A stretch of DNA of 6,821 bases from NCBI GenBank assembly GCA_910577365.1, contig CAJTMU010000110.1, positions 1 through 6,821 on the forward strand, read 5' to 3'. How positions within the stretch are numbered: position 1 is the first letter of the stretch; each line of letters opens with the position of its first letter. Made by a program: the position numbers and the translations under genes. Under the pieces are notes generated by a model. It was not told the DNA's origin. It saw only the letters and a program-made list of their open reading frames with translations, and ran no database searches. Of the stretch, positions 6,616-6,821 are shown piece after piece. This DNA comes from an uncultured Oscillospiraceae bacterium (lineage in GTDB: Bacteria > Bacillota > Clostridia > Oscillospirales > Ruminococcaceae).

Positions 6616-6821
6616 AAATTTAACAGTTACTTTTTGGCGGTCGCGGAAAAATGACCACATACCTGACCATAGACAGCTCAGGAGCACATGGAAACAACGG
6701 ATACAAGACCGCCAAAGAGGATTTGCTGTGGAGCGGAAACGGCTATAAAAAGGCATTCGCGGCGGAGAGGAGTTTTACAGCTCTCTTTGGGATGTGGATG
6801 TCGCGTGTTCGAGTCACGTCA
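6616..6821 (+). ncRNA. Structured non-coding RNA, possibly raiA-type, 3' end cut off
   Basis: From the expected start of the strong promoter to the window edge the sequence folds into mutually consistent helices. GGCGGTC (6636-6642) pairs with GACCGCC (6707-6713), extendable to 10 bp by flanking T/A bases. CCTGA (6662-6666) pairs with TCAGG (6678-6682). AAAGAG (6714-6719) pairs with CTCTTT (6783-6788), stacking directly on the first helix. CCACAT (6655-6660) can pair with ATGTGG (6792-6797), which would make a pseudoknot. CGTG/CACG (6804-6807, 6815-6818) closes the 7-base loop TTCGAGT, a tRNA-like T-loop. This is too ordered for a plain leader and matches no tRNA, tmRNA, RNase P or SRP RNA I know. 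The size, clostridial setting and T-loop recall the raiA RNA class, but I identify it only tentatively. An open frame from ATG 6651 crosses it without a ribosome binding site. Confidence 0.58.

Noticed and set aside
6765..6821. tRNA gene, suggested by the TTCGAGT loop
   Set aside because: No D arm, anticodon arm or acceptor stem can be placed at tRNA spacing upstream of the T-loop; the loop fits a T-loop module within a larger RNA.
6616..6821. tmRNA, RNase P RNA, SRP RNA or a T-box leader
   Set aside because: The hallmark conserved words of these RNAs (for example GAGGAAAGTCC of RNase P or the tmRNA ends) are absent from the visible part.

Overview
The window looks like DNA from an anaerobic, probably gut-dwelling Firmicute of class Clostridia (Oscillospiraceae/Ruminococcaceae-like). 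This is inferred from the mixture of a BspA-type leucine-rich surface protein with an NPKTG sorting signal, a LytTR/GHKL two-component pair, AGGAG/GGTGA-type ribosome binding sites, TATGCTATAAT promoters, and a MobP3/MobL-like relaxase start. No taxonomic marker gene is present.

Left end (1-770, minus strand): the mobilisation end of a conjugative or mobilisable element. A 132-residue ribbon-helix-helix protein overlaps the start of a relaxase-like gene by one base (TAATG), and the relaxase runs off the left edge. Upstream of the pair is a non-coding stretch of about 230 bases with a near-perfect 28-base inverted repeat (632-659), the natural candidate for the origin of transfer. A 11-bp hairpin (770-801) separates this unit from the next gene.

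Centre (845-4279, minus strand): a single 1144-residue secreted, wall-anchored protein with a signal peptide, BspA-like leucine-rich repeats, three cysteine-rich CxxCG units, an NEP repeat linker, a C-terminal beta domain and an NPKTG anchor.

Divergent control region (4280-4456): a 177-base intergenic region with back-to-back promoters. The promoter toward the regulators is near consensus (TTGAAA-17-TATAAT). The promoter toward the surface protein has a good -10 but a poor -35 (TTGCGT). Between them lie two direct repeats with a 20-bp period that fit the LytTR binding pattern. The simplest reading, which is inference, is that the response regulator controls the surface protein and perhaps its own operon.

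Right part (4457-6524, plus strand): a LytTR response regulator and a GHKL (AgrC-type) membrane sensor kinase, separated by 4 bases, with almost identical ribosome binding sites. No agrB/agrD-like signal genes lie beside them.

Right end (6580-6821): a strong promoter followed by about 200 bases with several mutually consistent helices and a tRNA-like T-loop hairpin. This is best read as the 5' part of a structured non-coding RNA, possibly of the raiA type, cut by the window edge. It is the least explained part of the window.
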